Origin: Mesorhizobium sp. GbtcB19
GTDB taxonomy: Bacteria > Pseudomonadota > Alphaproteobacteria > Rhizobiales > Rhizobiaceae
Direction of reading: 5' to 3'
Length of the DNA stretch: 64,000 bases
Assembly: GCF_019091085.1 (NCBI RefSeq)
Contig: NZ_JAGXJY010000012.1
Coordinates: 124,001-188,000, forward strand
Position 1 is the stretch's first letter. Every line of letters starts with the position of its first letter. The position numbers and the translations under genes were made by a program. The notes under the pieces are model-generated. The model saw only the letters and a list, made by a program, of their open reading frames with translations, had not been told where the DNA came from and did not search any database. Positions 16,271 through 23,516 of this stretch are shown here, piece by piece.

Positions 16271-17065
16271 ATGAGCGGTTTGGCCGGTCGCAATTCACAA
16301 ACGCGCGCCATCGTCACCGGCGGCGCGCAAGGCATCGGCTTCGCCGTTGCGGAAGCACTTGCCGACGAGGGCTGCCGCGCGCTGGCGCTGATCGGCCGCT
16401 CGCAGGAGAAGGGCGACAAGGCGGTCGTGGCCCTGAAGAAGAGCGGCGTCGACGCGATCTTCATCAGCGCCGATGTCGCCAAGGTCGCCGACTGCAAGCG
16501 CGCCATGGCAACGGCGCTTGCGCATTTCGGCACGCTGAACGCGCTGGTCAACGCCGCCGCCACCTCGGCGCGCGGCTCACTGATCGAAACGACGGAAGAG
16601 GTCTTCGACCAGATCTTCGACACCAATGTGCGCGGCCCGTTCTTCCTGATGCAGGGCCTCGTCGCGCATCTCCTGGAGCGCAAGGCGCCGGGCTCGATCG
16701 TCAACGTGCTGTCGATGTCGGCGCATGCCGGCCAATCCTTCCTGACGCCCTATTCGACCAGCAAGGGCGCGCTGATGACGCTTACCAAGAATGTCGCCAG
16801 CGCCTACCGGAAGAACCGCATCCGCTGCAACGCCGTGCTGCCGGGATGGATGGACACCGAGGGCGAGGACATCGTGCAGAAGAAATGGCACGACGCGCCC
16901 GACGACTGGCTGGCAAAGGCCGAGGCCTCGCAGCCGATGGGCCAATTGGTCAAGCCGGCCCAGCTTGCCCGGCTGATCACCTATATGATCAGCCCGCAGG
17001 CTGGTGTCATGACCGGCTCGCTGGTTGACTATGATCAGAACATCGCTGGGGTGATCGGCGAGTAG
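16271..17065 (+). CDS. short-chain dehydrogenase/reductase
   Basis: This is a 264-residue SDR with the NAD(P)-binding TGGAQGIGFAVAEAL, the NAA motif (VNAAATS), catalytic Ser in NVLSMSAHAGQ and YSTSKGALM (Tyr-x3-Lys). The DTEGEDIVQKKWH segment gives it a distinctive substrate lid. As the last gene of the transporter-idhA operon it probably oxidises or reduces a polyol intermediate; the exact substrate is unknown. The ATG follows AAGGAGCAAAGCG, a strong ribosome site. Confidence 0.88.
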   Translation: MSGLAGRNSQTRAIVTGGAQGIGFAVAEALADEGCRALALIGRSQEKGDKAVVALKKSGVDAIFISADVAKVADCKRAMATALAHFGTLNALVNAAATSARGSLIETTEEVFDQIFDTNVRGPFFLMQGLVAHLLERKAPGSIVNVLSMSAHAGQSFLTPYSTSKGALMTLTKNVASAYRKNRIRCNAVLPGWMDTEGEDIVQKKWHDAPDDWLAKAEASQPMGQLVKPAQLARLITYMISPQAGVMTGSLVDYDQNIAGVIGE

Positions 17066-17110
17066 GGGCAGCCGGGTAGTCTCACGCCGGTGCGGATCGG
17101 CGGCCAAAGT

Positions 17111-17139
17111 GCGCGGGTTCCGAAAACCCGCGCGCTTTT
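17111..17139 (+). terminator. intrinsic terminator after the SDR gene
   Basis: The stem GCGCGGGTT / AACCCGCGC (9 bp, 5-base loop) is followed by GCTTTTG. It lies 46 bases after the SDR stop and would end the 12130-17065 operon. Confidence 0.75.
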
Positions 17140-17168
17140 GCTGTTGCCGCGACATCGCCATTACCATA

Positions 17169-17192
17169 TAGTCAAGATGGTCAGAATAGTCA
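17169..17192. promoter_or_regulatory. three 9-bp-spaced direct repeats, antitoxin operator candidate
   Basis: TAGTCA, TGGTCA and TAGTCA begin at 17169, 17178 and 17187, a strict 9-bp period, ending ten bases before the antitoxin ATG. The placement fits cooperative autoregulation by the Phd/YefM antitoxin. Confidence 0.5.
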
Positions 17193-17202
17193 TGAGATTG
17201 CT

Positions 17203-17469
17203 ATGCGACCCGAGCCCAAGGACGATAAGAATTGGACGGTGGCCGGGGCAAAAGCCCGGCTGTCGGAGGTGATTGAGCGGGCGCAGTCTTCGCCTCAGAC
17301 GATCACCAGAAACGGCAAGCCAAGTGTGGTTGTCGTCTCGGCCGAGGAATGGCAGCGAAAGACCGCGCGCAAGGGTACGCTTGCGGAATTCCTGCTGGAC
17401 TCGCCGCTGCGCGGCTCCGATCTGGACCTTGAGCGTCAACGCGACGAACCGCGTGATCTGCCGCTGTGA
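17203..17469 (+). CDS. Phd/YefM family antitoxin
   Basis: This is an 88-residue antitoxin. NWTVAGAKARLSEVIERAQ followed by PQTITRNGKPSVVVVSAEEW is the Phd/YefM signature (DNA-binding dimer domain). The C-terminal tail TLAEFLLDSPLRGSDLDL matches the usual toxin-binding end (FxxLRxSPL type). Its stop codon overlaps the GTG start of the vapC-type toxin gene. Confidence 0.9.
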   Translation: MRPEPKDDKNWTVAGAKARLSEVIERAQSSPQTITRNGKPSVVVVSAEEWQRKTARKGTLAEFLLDSPLRGSDLDLERQRDEPRDLPL

Positions 17470-17888
17470 GGCTGCTGCTCGATACGAATGTCCTGTCCGA
17501 GGTGACAAGACCGGCGCCGGACGCACGCGTTCTAAATTGGCTGGATGGACTCGATGAGGACCGCTCCTTCATCAGTGTCGTGTCGATCGCCGAGATCCGG
17601 CGCGGCGTTGCTCTCATGGACGAGGGCCGCAAACGAGACGCGCTGGCTGAATGGCTTGCCCACGATCTGCCGCAGCGCTTCGAGCAGAGGGTTTTGCCGG
17701 TGGACGAAGCCGTTGCCTTAGCTTGGGGCGACCTAATGGGCCTTGCCAAGCGCCGCGGACGCGGTCTGTCCTCGATGGATGGGATGATCGCAGCCACCGC
17801 GATTGCGCAACAACTTACCTTGGCAACGCGCAACACGAGGGATTTCGAAGGCTTTGGAATCGAACTCTTCGATCCCTGGACTGCATGA
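17466..17888 (+). CDS. VapC-type PIN domain toxin
   Basis: This is a 140-residue PIN domain RNase toxin. Acidic residues are in place: LLDTNVLSEV (Asp6), SIAEIRRGV (Glu), SSMDGMIAATA (Asp) and TRNTRDF (Asp). It starts at a GTG overlapping the antitoxin stop. It belongs to the FitB-like VapC subgroup (EIRRG motif) and differs from the PIN protein at 5405, so the two pairs probably do not cross-neutralise. Confidence 0.9.
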   Translation: MRLLLDTNVLSEVTRPAPDARVLNWLDGLDEDRSFISVVSIAEIRRGVALMDEGRKRDALAEWLAHDLPQRFEQRVLPVDEAVALAWGDLMGLAKRRGRGLSSMDGMIAATAIAQQLTLATRNTRDFEGFGIELFDPWTA

Positions 17889-17923
17889 CCACCGCGCTGC
17901 CATAGTCACAAGTGGACGTCTCA

Positions 17924-18175
17924 ATGCATCCATATTGGATCACGATAAGCGGTCATCTTGGCGTTGGCGTCACTGCGCGGTCGGAAGGCGACGCGCTGCA
18001 ACTGTTCGCGCTTGCCTTCCCATCCAAAAAAGCAGTCAGCATCGAGATCATCAAGAATATGAACGATCTCGATCAGAATCACGTGATACCCAATTTGGGT
18101 GGGGCCAACTGGCTTCGGCGCGGTATCTGGTTTCCCCAGGGCCAAGATCACATCGCTGACTGGGACAATGCGTAG
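17924..18175 (+). CDS. small conserved-looking protein of unknown function
   Basis: An 83-residue protein begins MHPYWITISGHLGVGVTARS and continues DALQLFALAFPSK and DQNHVIPNLGGANWLRRGIW. It has no signal peptide, membrane segment or motif I can assign. The regular Trp/Pro pattern looks like a real folded protein rather than a chance frame. The ATG at 17924 is preferred; a GTG twelve bases upstream is in frame. It stands between the toxin gene and the DAHP synthase leader. Confidence 0.6.
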   Translation: MHPYWITISGHLGVGVTARSEGDALQLFALAFPSKKAVSIEIIKNMNDLDQNHVIPNLGGANWLRRGIWFPQGQDHIADWDNA

Positions 18176-18223
18176 CGTCATCAGACACGTGACAACCGCC
18201 TTCGCATCGACTATATGAGCCGC

Positions 18224-18295
18224 ATGATCAACCTGTCCGCCACCTATTGGTACTTTAGCAGCTCGCTGGCGGCGGGAGGATTGCGCTCGATCTGA
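18224..18295 (+). CDS. leader peptide of the DAHP synthase gene, with Thr-Tyr-Trp-Tyr-Phe
   Basis: A 23-codon open frame, too short for standard gene calling, runs from ATG 18224 (or in-frame ATG 18215) to TGA 18293-18295. It encodes ATYWYFSS in its middle: Tyr-Trp-Tyr-Phe at 18245-18256, a run of all three aromatic amino acids. It precedes a terminator hairpin and the DAHP synthase gene, so it is read as the leader peptide of an aromatic-amino-acid attenuator. Ribosome stalling at these codons would sense shortage of Tyr, Trp or Phe. Confidence 0.8.
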   Translation: MINLSATYWYFSSSLAAGGLRSI

Positions 18296-18344
18296 AGATT
18301 GCAGATCAAAAATCCGACAAGCCGCCAGACCTGGCGGCTTTTTT
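18266..18344 (+). promoter_or_regulatory. transcription attenuator upstream of DAHP synthase
   Basis: The terminator is GCCGCCAG (18321-18328), AC, CTGGCGGC (18331-18338), then six T. The same CTGGCGGC occurs at 18266-18273 inside the leader-peptide gene, so GCCGCCAG can pair with either copy: the upstream one gives an antiterminator, the downstream one the terminator. A further CCGCC at 18237-18241, just before the aromatic codons, can pair with GGCGG at 18268-18275. These are the 1:2, 2:3 and 3:4 alternatives of classic attenuation. Confidence 0.8.
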
Positions 18345-18383
18345 GTTTCAGCCGGCAGGTCTCCTAACCAGGAGCAGAAAGCC

Positions 18384-19475
18384 GTGTTGACCACCACCGA
18401 CGACCTTCGGGTCACCGAAATCAGAGCCTTGAGCACGCCCGACGAGGTGATGCGCGAGATACCGCGCTCACTCACCGCGACGCGTACCGTTGCCGCTTCG
18501 CGCAACGCCATCCACTCGATCTTGACCGGCGTCGACGACCGATTGGTCGTCATTGTCGGCCCTTGTTCCATCCACGATCCGGTCGCGGCCGTTGACTATG
18601 CCAGCCGTCTGGCGGCGCTGCGCGAAGCCCTGGCCGACCGGCTCGAGATCGTTATGCGCGTCTATTTTGAGAAGCCGCGCACCACGGTCGGCTGGAAGGG
18701 GTTGATCAACGATCCCGACCTCGACGGCAGCTTCAACATCGAGAAGGGCTTGCGCATGGCGCGCAACGTGCTCGCGGCCGTCAACAATCTCGGTCTGCCG
18801 GCGGCGACCGAGTTCCTCGACATGACCATTCCGCAATACATCGCCGACCTCGTCGCCTGGGGCGCCATCGGCGCGCGCACCACCGAAAGCCAGATCCATC
18901 GCGAACTGGCGTCGGGCCTGTCCTGCCCGGTCGGCTTCAAGAACGGCACCGACGGTAACCTCAGGATCGCCGCCGAAGCGGTGAAGTCGGCCGCGCAACC
19001 GCATCATTTCATGGCGGTGACCAAGGGCGGCCGGAGCGCGATCGCCGCGACCACCGGCAATGAGGACTGCCATGTCATCCTGCGCGGTGGCGTTCAGCCC
19101 AACTACGACGTGGCAAGCGTCGACGCTGCGTCTATCGAGCTTGGCCGTATCGGCATCGCACCGCGGCTGATGATCGATGTCAGCCACGCCAACAGCGCCA
19201 AGAAGCCGGAGAACCAGCCCAAGGTCGCGGCCGATGTGGCGGGTCAGGTCGCGGCGGGCGACGAGCGCATCATCGGCGTCATGATCGAGAGCAATCTCGT
19301 CGCCGGCCGGCAGGACGTGGTGCCCGGCAAGCCACTCACCTACGGCCAGAGCATCACCGACGGCTGCATCGACTGGGCGACCACCGAGACGGTGCTGCAC
19401 GGCCTCGCCGGCGCCGTCGAATGGCGCCGGTCCGTGAAGCGCGAAATGCTCGCCAGCCGTCAGGGCGCGGCTTGA
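18384..19475 (+). CDS. aroG: 3-deoxy-7-phosphoheptulonate (DAHP) synthase, class I
   Basis: This enzyme condenses phosphoenolpyruvate and erythrose 4-phosphate to DAHP, the entry step of the shikimate pathway. The 363-residue product is of the E. coli AroF/G/H type: VVIVGPCSIHDPVAAVDYA, RVYFEKPRTTVGWKGLINDP, ARTTESQIHRELASGLSCP, FKNGTDGNLRIA and MIDVSHANSAKK carry the PEP- and metal-binding residues. The GTG at 18384 lies nine bases after AGGAG. An aromatic leader peptide and attenuator stand directly upstream, so expression should rise when Tyr, Trp or Phe is scarce, in addition to the allosteric feedback usual in this class. Confidence 0.95.
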   Translation: MLTTTDDLRVTEIRALSTPDEVMREIPRSLTATRTVAASRNAIHSILTGVDDRLVVIVGPCSIHDPVAAVDYASRLAALREALADRLEIVMRVYFEKPRTTVGWKGLINDPDLDGSFNIEKGLRMARNVLAAVNNLGLPAATEFLDMTIPQYIADLVAWGAIGARTTESQIHRELASGLSCPVGFKNGTDGNLRIAAEAVKSAAQPHHFMAVTKGGRSAIAATTGNEDCHVILRGGVQPNYDVASVDAASIELGRIGIAPRLMIDVSHANSAKKPENQPKVAADVAGQVAAGDERIIGVMIESNLVAGRQDVVPGKPLTYGQSITDGCIDWATTETVLHGLAGAVEWRRSVKREMLASRQGAA

Positions 19476-19483
19476 GCCCTCTT

Positions 19484-19528
19484 CCTTCTCCCCTTGCGGG
19501 AGAAGGTGGCTCGGCGCGCAGCGCCGAG
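19484..19528. repeat. double hairpin, dispersed intergenic repeat and probable terminator
   Basis: CCTTCTCCC..CGGGAGAAGG (19484-19506) is followed by CTCGGCGC-GCA-GCGCCGAG (19510-19528) and GATGAGGGG. I recall this combination as a common intergenic palindrome in Rhizobiales genomes. It separates aroG from the convergent LysE gene and could terminate either transcript. Confidence 0.55.
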
Positions 19529-19572
19529 ACGGATGAGGGGCGTGAAGAAACGCGGCGTGGGTTCTTTGAGGC

Positions 19573-20208
19573 TCACGCCGCCCTCAACCCTTCCCAGGCG
19601 GTGAAAATCGAAACGGCGAACAGCAGCAGCCCGGCGGCGCGTCCAGCGATGATGGTCGCTTGCGGATTGTCGACCAGCAGCCCTCGGCTGCGGCCGGCTG
19701 TGACGGCGAGCCCGCCATAGATCGCCGCCTGCGTGGCGAGGGTCAGCAATCCCATGATGGTCGCCTGCATCCAGATCGGACCGTAGGCCGGCTTCAGGAA
19801 CTGCGGATAGACGGCGATGATGAAGAGATAGGCCTTCGGGTTGATCAGGCAGGTGAGCATGCCTTGCCGAAACGCCTTCCAGGCCGAGCGGCTGCCTGAG
19901 GGTCCGTCACCGCCAACGGTGATGGAGCTGCGCATCAGCGAGATACCGATATAGGCCATGTAGGCGGCGCCGGCGACCAGCAGCGGCGTGAACAGCATCG
20001 GCACGAAATGCATGAGCAGGCCGACGCCGATCGCGCCGTTCAGCGTGTGCACCGCGCCGCCCAGCATGATGCCGGCGGTCGCCGCGAGACCTCGATTGCT
20101 GCCGCCGGTCAGCGCATTGGCCAGCACGAACAGCATATCCATGCCCGGAACGGCGATGATGCCGAACAGAAGCACGAAGAAGAGCCAGAGGTTTTCGCCA
20201 TAGCTCAT
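19573..20208 (-). CDS. LysE/RhtB family amino-acid exporter
   Basis: This 211-residue inner-membrane protein has about six hydrophobic helices and the family segment PGMDMLFVLANALTGGSNRG followed by GIMLGGAVHTLNG. LysE/RhtB proteins export amino acids such as homoserine, threonine or lysine; the substrate here is unknown. The ATG at 20208 (MSYGENLW) is chosen; a GTG 30 bases upstream is in frame. It is divergent from the WYL regulator at 20336. Confidence 0.85.
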   Translation of the reverse strand: MSYGENLWLFFVLLFGIIAVPGMDMLFVLANALTGGSNRGLAATAGIMLGGAVHTLNGAIGVGLLMHFVPMLFTPLLVAGAAYMAYIGISLMRSSITVGGDGPSGSRSAWKAFRQGMLTCLINPKAYLFIIAVYPQFLKPAYGPIWMQATIMGLLTLATQAAIYGGLAVTAGRSRGLLVDNPQATIIAGRAAGLLLFAVSIFTAWEGLRAA

Positions 20209-20335
20209 GTCAGTTGCCTGTTGCCTCACTCGCCGCACCCAAAAGGAATCTGTTGATTTTCAAGCGCGTAGGCGGCCCTATAGGTCACCCCAACTGACGG
20301 GGATGTGTCAGTTGCGTTTCTGCCGGGTGTGAAAA

Positions 20336-21040
20336 ATGCGCAAGGCCTCGCGCCTGTTCGAGATCATCCAGATCCTGCGGCTGGCCAGGGGGCCGGTGAC
20401 GGCTGCGACCATCGCCGAGCGGCTGGAAGTGACGGTGCGCTCGGTCTATCGCGACATCGCTGCCCTGCAGGCGATGCGCGTGCCGATCGAGGGCGGGCGC
20501 GGCATCGGCTATATATTGCGCCCCGGCTTCGACCTGCCGCCGCTGATGTTTTCCATCGAGGAGATGGAGGCGATCGTCTTGTCGCTGGCCTTGCTCGAAC
20601 GCACCGGCGACGACGAGCTGAAGCAGGCGGCAAAACGCGTCGGCGCCAAGATCGCCGGCGCGGTACCGCCGCCCTTGCGGCAGACGCTGGACGCCAATGC
20701 GCTGCATGCCTGGGGGTTTGCCGCGCCTTCCGCCTCCGCCGTTGATCTCGCGCTGGTCCGTCGAACCATCCGCGATGAGGAGAAGCTCAGCCTGTCCTAT
20801 CGCGACGAGGCGGGGCGGATGACTGAACGCATCGTCCGTCCGGTCGCGCTGATCTATTATGCCGAGACCGCCAACATCGTCGCCTGGTGCGAACTGCGCC
20901 AGGCCATCCGCAATTTCCGCAGCGACCGCATCGAGGACTGCCGGCCGGCCGGCCTGTGGTTCAAGGGCGAAGGCGACCGGCTGCGGCAGGTCTGGGTCGA
21001 CGGCTGGGAGATCAATGCCGGATCCGCGGCAGGCAACTGA
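20336..21040 (+). CDS. HTH/WYL domain transcriptional regulator (YafY-like)
   Basis: This is a 234-residue regulator. The N-terminal winged helix RLFEIIQILRLARGPVTAAT and VTVRSVYRDIAALQAM is of the HTH_11 type. The linker GRGIGYILRPGFDLPPLMFS is typical of YafY regulators, and the C-terminal WYL-like domain includes ALIYYAETANIVAWCELR and AIRNFRSDRI. The WYL domain is thought to bind nucleotide or nucleic-acid ligands. It stands between the divergent exporter and the convergent methyltransferase; its target is not evident. Confidence 0.87.
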   Translation: MRKASRLFEIIQILRLARGPVTAATIAERLEVTVRSVYRDIAALQAMRVPIEGGRGIGYILRPGFDLPPLMFSIEEMEAIVLSLALLERTGDDELKQAAKRVGAKIAGAVPPPLRQTLDANALHAWGFAAPSASAVDLALVRRTIRDEEKLSLSYRDEAGRMTERIVRPVALIYYAETANIVAWCELRQAIRNFRSDRIEDCRPAGLWFKGEGDRLRQVWVDGWEINAGSAAGN

Positions 21041-21055
21041 GGCGCCGCCCGAATC

Positions 21056-21853
21056 TCAGGGCACGATGCCGCGGCAGGCCCAGGCGACATTGGCGAAGGA
21101 TCGCGGGCCATCGGGCCGGCCGGCCTGATAGGCATCGCGAACGGCGGCCTCGACGCGCTCCCGCTCGGCCGCGTTCAGAGTCATGTATCTGCCGAGCGGG
21201 CCTTCGCCGGCGCCGATCGGCGCCCAGAAGTCGTCGAAGTTCTGGTAATCCATGCGGATCATCAGCTCGGTTTCGGTGACGTCGGTGAGACCCTGTTCGA
21301 CAAAGGTCCGCTTCATCTCGCCCGGCTGCATCATCGGCTGGAAGCAATAGCGGCTGCGCATCTGGCGCCCGCTTTCGCTGAGCGCCGCCACCGTGTCGAT
21401 CATCATGCGCATGCCTGTCATGCCGCCATAATGATCCCAGACCACGGCCGCCACCACGCCGCCCGGCCGCGTCACGCGGCGCATCTCGGCCACCGCCTTG
21501 CCGGCTTCCGGAACGAAGTGCAGCACCAGCAGCGCCAGGGCACGGTCGAACGCGGCGTCCGCGAATGGCAGCGCCGTGGCGTCGGCCTGGCTGATGGTGA
21601 TGCGCGGATCGGTGTTGCGTTGCCTGGCCGCCTCGACGAAGACGGCTGAGAAATCGATGGCCTGGATTTCGGCGATATCGGCGGATTTTGCCAGCTCGAA
21701 GGTCAGGCTGCCGGTGCCGCAGCCAACGTCCAGGACCTTTTCGTCGGCGCCATATCCGGCAAAATCGATGAACAGCGGCGCGAGCTTTCGGCTCCAGCGC
21801 CCCATCAGCTGCTCATAGCCGGACGCCGCGTGAACGGTGAAGCTTGATGTCAT
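21056..21853 (-). CDS. class I SAM-dependent methyltransferase
   Basis: This 265-residue protein has the SAM-binding motif KVLDVGCGTGSLTFELAKS, the acidic loop AIDFSAVFVEAAR, motif II region SQADATALPFADAAFD and LLVLHFVPEAGKAVAEMRR. It belongs to the UbiE/Methyltransf_11 type. The acceptor is unknown. The ATG at 21853 follows GGGGAGGG closely, which decides the start over an upstream in-frame one. It converges with the WYL regulator gene with a 15-bp gap. Confidence 0.85.
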   Translation of the reverse strand: MTSSFTVHAASGYEQLMGRWSRKLAPLFIDFAGYGADEKVLDVGCGTGSLTFELAKSADIAEIQAIDFSAVFVEAARQRNTDPRITISQADATALPFADAAFDRALALLVLHFVPEAGKAVAEMRRVTRPGGVVAAVVWDHYGGMTGMRMMIDTVAALSESGRQMRSRYCFQPMMQPGEMKRTFVEQGLTDVTETELMIRMDYQNFDDFWAPIGAGEGPLGRYMTLNAAERERVEAAVRDAYQAGRPDGPRSFANVAWACRGIVP

Positions 21854-21929
21854 CGAACCCTCCCCTTCGCTGGAGCTCAGGCTAACCCGTGGCGGGTTCG
21901 ATGCCAAGCGAGGGACGAGGGTCCGGGTC

Positions 21930-23363
21930 TTAGACCATCACCTCGCGCAGCCAGTCGGTGATCGCCTCGAAATCGATCGGCTTGGTCGTGTCGACGTCGA
22001 ACAGCGGGCCGCGCCGGAGCGGCTCGGCGCGCTTGGCCAGTTCCACCAGCTCGGGGATGTAGGCGGCGCCCGGGTGTCCCGGCAGGCGCTGGTCGAGGCG
22101 GGCGCGGTAGCGTTCGGCCAGCGCCTCGCCCGGCGCATGGCACCAGATCTCGGCGGTCTGGCCGACGCCGGCGCGGGCGAGATGCTCCTCCAGCAGCTCG
22201 CGCCGCTGGAAGCCGAACCAGGCATCGACGACGAAAGTGGCGCCTGCGGGCGCTTCGCCGACCACCGACCAGATGGCGGCATAGCTGGCGCGGCCGAGCG
22301 TGCGGTTGAATTCGCGGTCCGCGCCGCCCAGCGCTTCGAGGAACGGGTTCTTGATGGTGTCGAGCGCGAGCAGGGGCCATCCCATGCGTTCGGAAATGCC
22401 GCGCGCGACCGTGCTCTTGCCGGAGGCCGGAATGCCGTTGACCAGCACCGCGCGCCGGCCGGTGGCCGGCCGGGTCGAAGCCTTGGGAAGCACAGCCGCG
22501 AGCGCCTGCAGGCCAGCGCCGATGACGCCGGCATCGTCGCCGAGCTGCGCCGGCTGGACCGTCGCCTGATACCAGGGCGCCAGCGCCGGAAGATCGGCAA
22601 GCGCTCTATGCGCGGCCTCGCCAAGGCCGCCGCCGAGCAGCACAAGCTCCGGGTTGAACATGGCGACCGCCGTGTCGATCGCGGCACGCAGCGGCCGCGC
22701 CCAGGCGTCCAGTATGCCGCGCGCCGTCGCGTCGCCGGCTGCGGCGCGGGCAAAGAGCTGGTCGACCGAGACGTCCGGACCAAGACCGGCGCGCGCGATG
22801 TGACGGCCGAGCGCGGTGCCCGAGCTCACGGTTTCGACGCAGCCGCGCCGGCCACATTTGCAGACTTCGCCGTCGAGCTCGACACCGATATGGCCGAGCT
22901 GACCCGCCGTCGCGCTGCCGCGTACGATACGCCGCCCTTCCGCCACCGCGCCGCCGATGCCGGTGCCGATGGTGAACATGACGACATTGCCATGGCCGGA
23001 GGCAGTGCCCAGCGCCATTTCGGCGACCAGCGCCATGTTGCAGTCATTGTCGATGACGACAGGCTTGCCGGCCATGCTTTCCAGCCGATGCGCCAGGGCA
23101 ACCGAAGCAAGATCGACATAGCCGCCCGAAAGCACCGCACGATTTTCGGCATCGACACGCCCGGGAACGCCAACGCCGATGGCCGCGACCTGCGGTCCGT
23201 CCAGCCGGCGCACCATATCGGCGATGCGGCCGAGCACCAGTTCCGGATCGGGCGCGCTCTTCTCGGAGACGCGCCTGACAATTTCACCTGAGGCGGAGAT
23301 CAATGCGGCACGCAGGTTGGTGCCGCCGATATCGATCCCTATGGCCATCGATTTGTGTGGCAT
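21930..23363 (-). CDS. fusion of ROK family sugar kinase and P-loop kinase domain
   Basis: This is a 477-residue two-domain protein. Residues 1-295 form a ROK kinase: DIGGTN phosphate loop (11-16), catalytic Asp in VIDNDCN (Asp107), GTGIGG (133-138), and GHIGVELDGEVCKCGRRGCVE (157-177) with the zinc-binding CxCGxxGCxE. Residues 305-477 form a second nucleotide-binding domain with Walker A NGIPASGKST (309-318). A ROK enzyme is normally about 300 residues, so the second domain is a true addition. With the aldolase upstream and ABC importer nearby, the ROK part may phosphorylate the imported sugar; the role of the P-loop domain is unknown. Confidence 0.85.
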   Translation of the reverse strand: MPHKSMAIGIDIGGTNLRAALISASGEIVRRVSEKSAPDPELVLGRIADMVRRLDGPQVAAIGVGVPGRVDAENRAVLSGGYVDLASVALAHRLESMAGKPVVIDNDCNMALVAEMALGTASGHGNVVMFTIGTGIGGAVAEGRRIVRGSATAGQLGHIGVELDGEVCKCGRRGCVETVSSGTALGRHIARAGLGPDVSVDQLFARAAAGDATARGILDAWARPLRAAIDTAVAMFNPELVLLGGGLGEAAHRALADLPALAPWYQATVQPAQLGDDAGVIGAGLQALAAVLPKASTRPATGRRAVLVNGIPASGKSTVARGISERMGWPLLALDTIKNPFLEALGGADREFNRTLGRASYAAIWSVVGEAPAGATFVVDAWFGFQRRELLEEHLARAGVGQTAEIWCHAPGEALAERYRARLDQRLPGHPGAAYIPELVELAKRAEPLRRGPLFDVDTTKPIDFEAITDWLREVMV

Positions 23364-23394
23364 GACGTCCCGTACTGTCTGGCGCCGACCTGTG

Positions 23395-23512
23395 ATTCAG
23401 GTCAGGCCGAGCCGAAAACGGCGGTTTTCGAGAACCGGAGCGGAGCGTACTCAAAGTACGTGAGCACCGGAAGCGCAGGAAACCGGCGTTTGCAGGCCGG
23501 CCTCACCTGAAT
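23395..23512. repeat. 118-bp dispersed palindromic repeat, copy 1
   Basis: The element begins ATTCAGGTCAGGCC and ends GGCCGGCCTCACCTGAAT, with terminal inverted repeats and an inner stem around GGAGCGGAGCGTAC..GTACGTGAGCACC. A copy of identical length lies at 39915-40032 and a shortened one at 16198. It resembles the RIME class of rhizobial intergenic elements. It sits inside an operon, between the aldolase and ROK genes. Confidence 0.85.
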
Positions 23513-23516
23513 CACC

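Noticed and set aside
21837..23291. A 484-codon plus-strand frame opposite the ROK fusion gene
   Set aside because: Antisense shadow with no motif; the minus-strand product has complete ROK and P-loop motifs.
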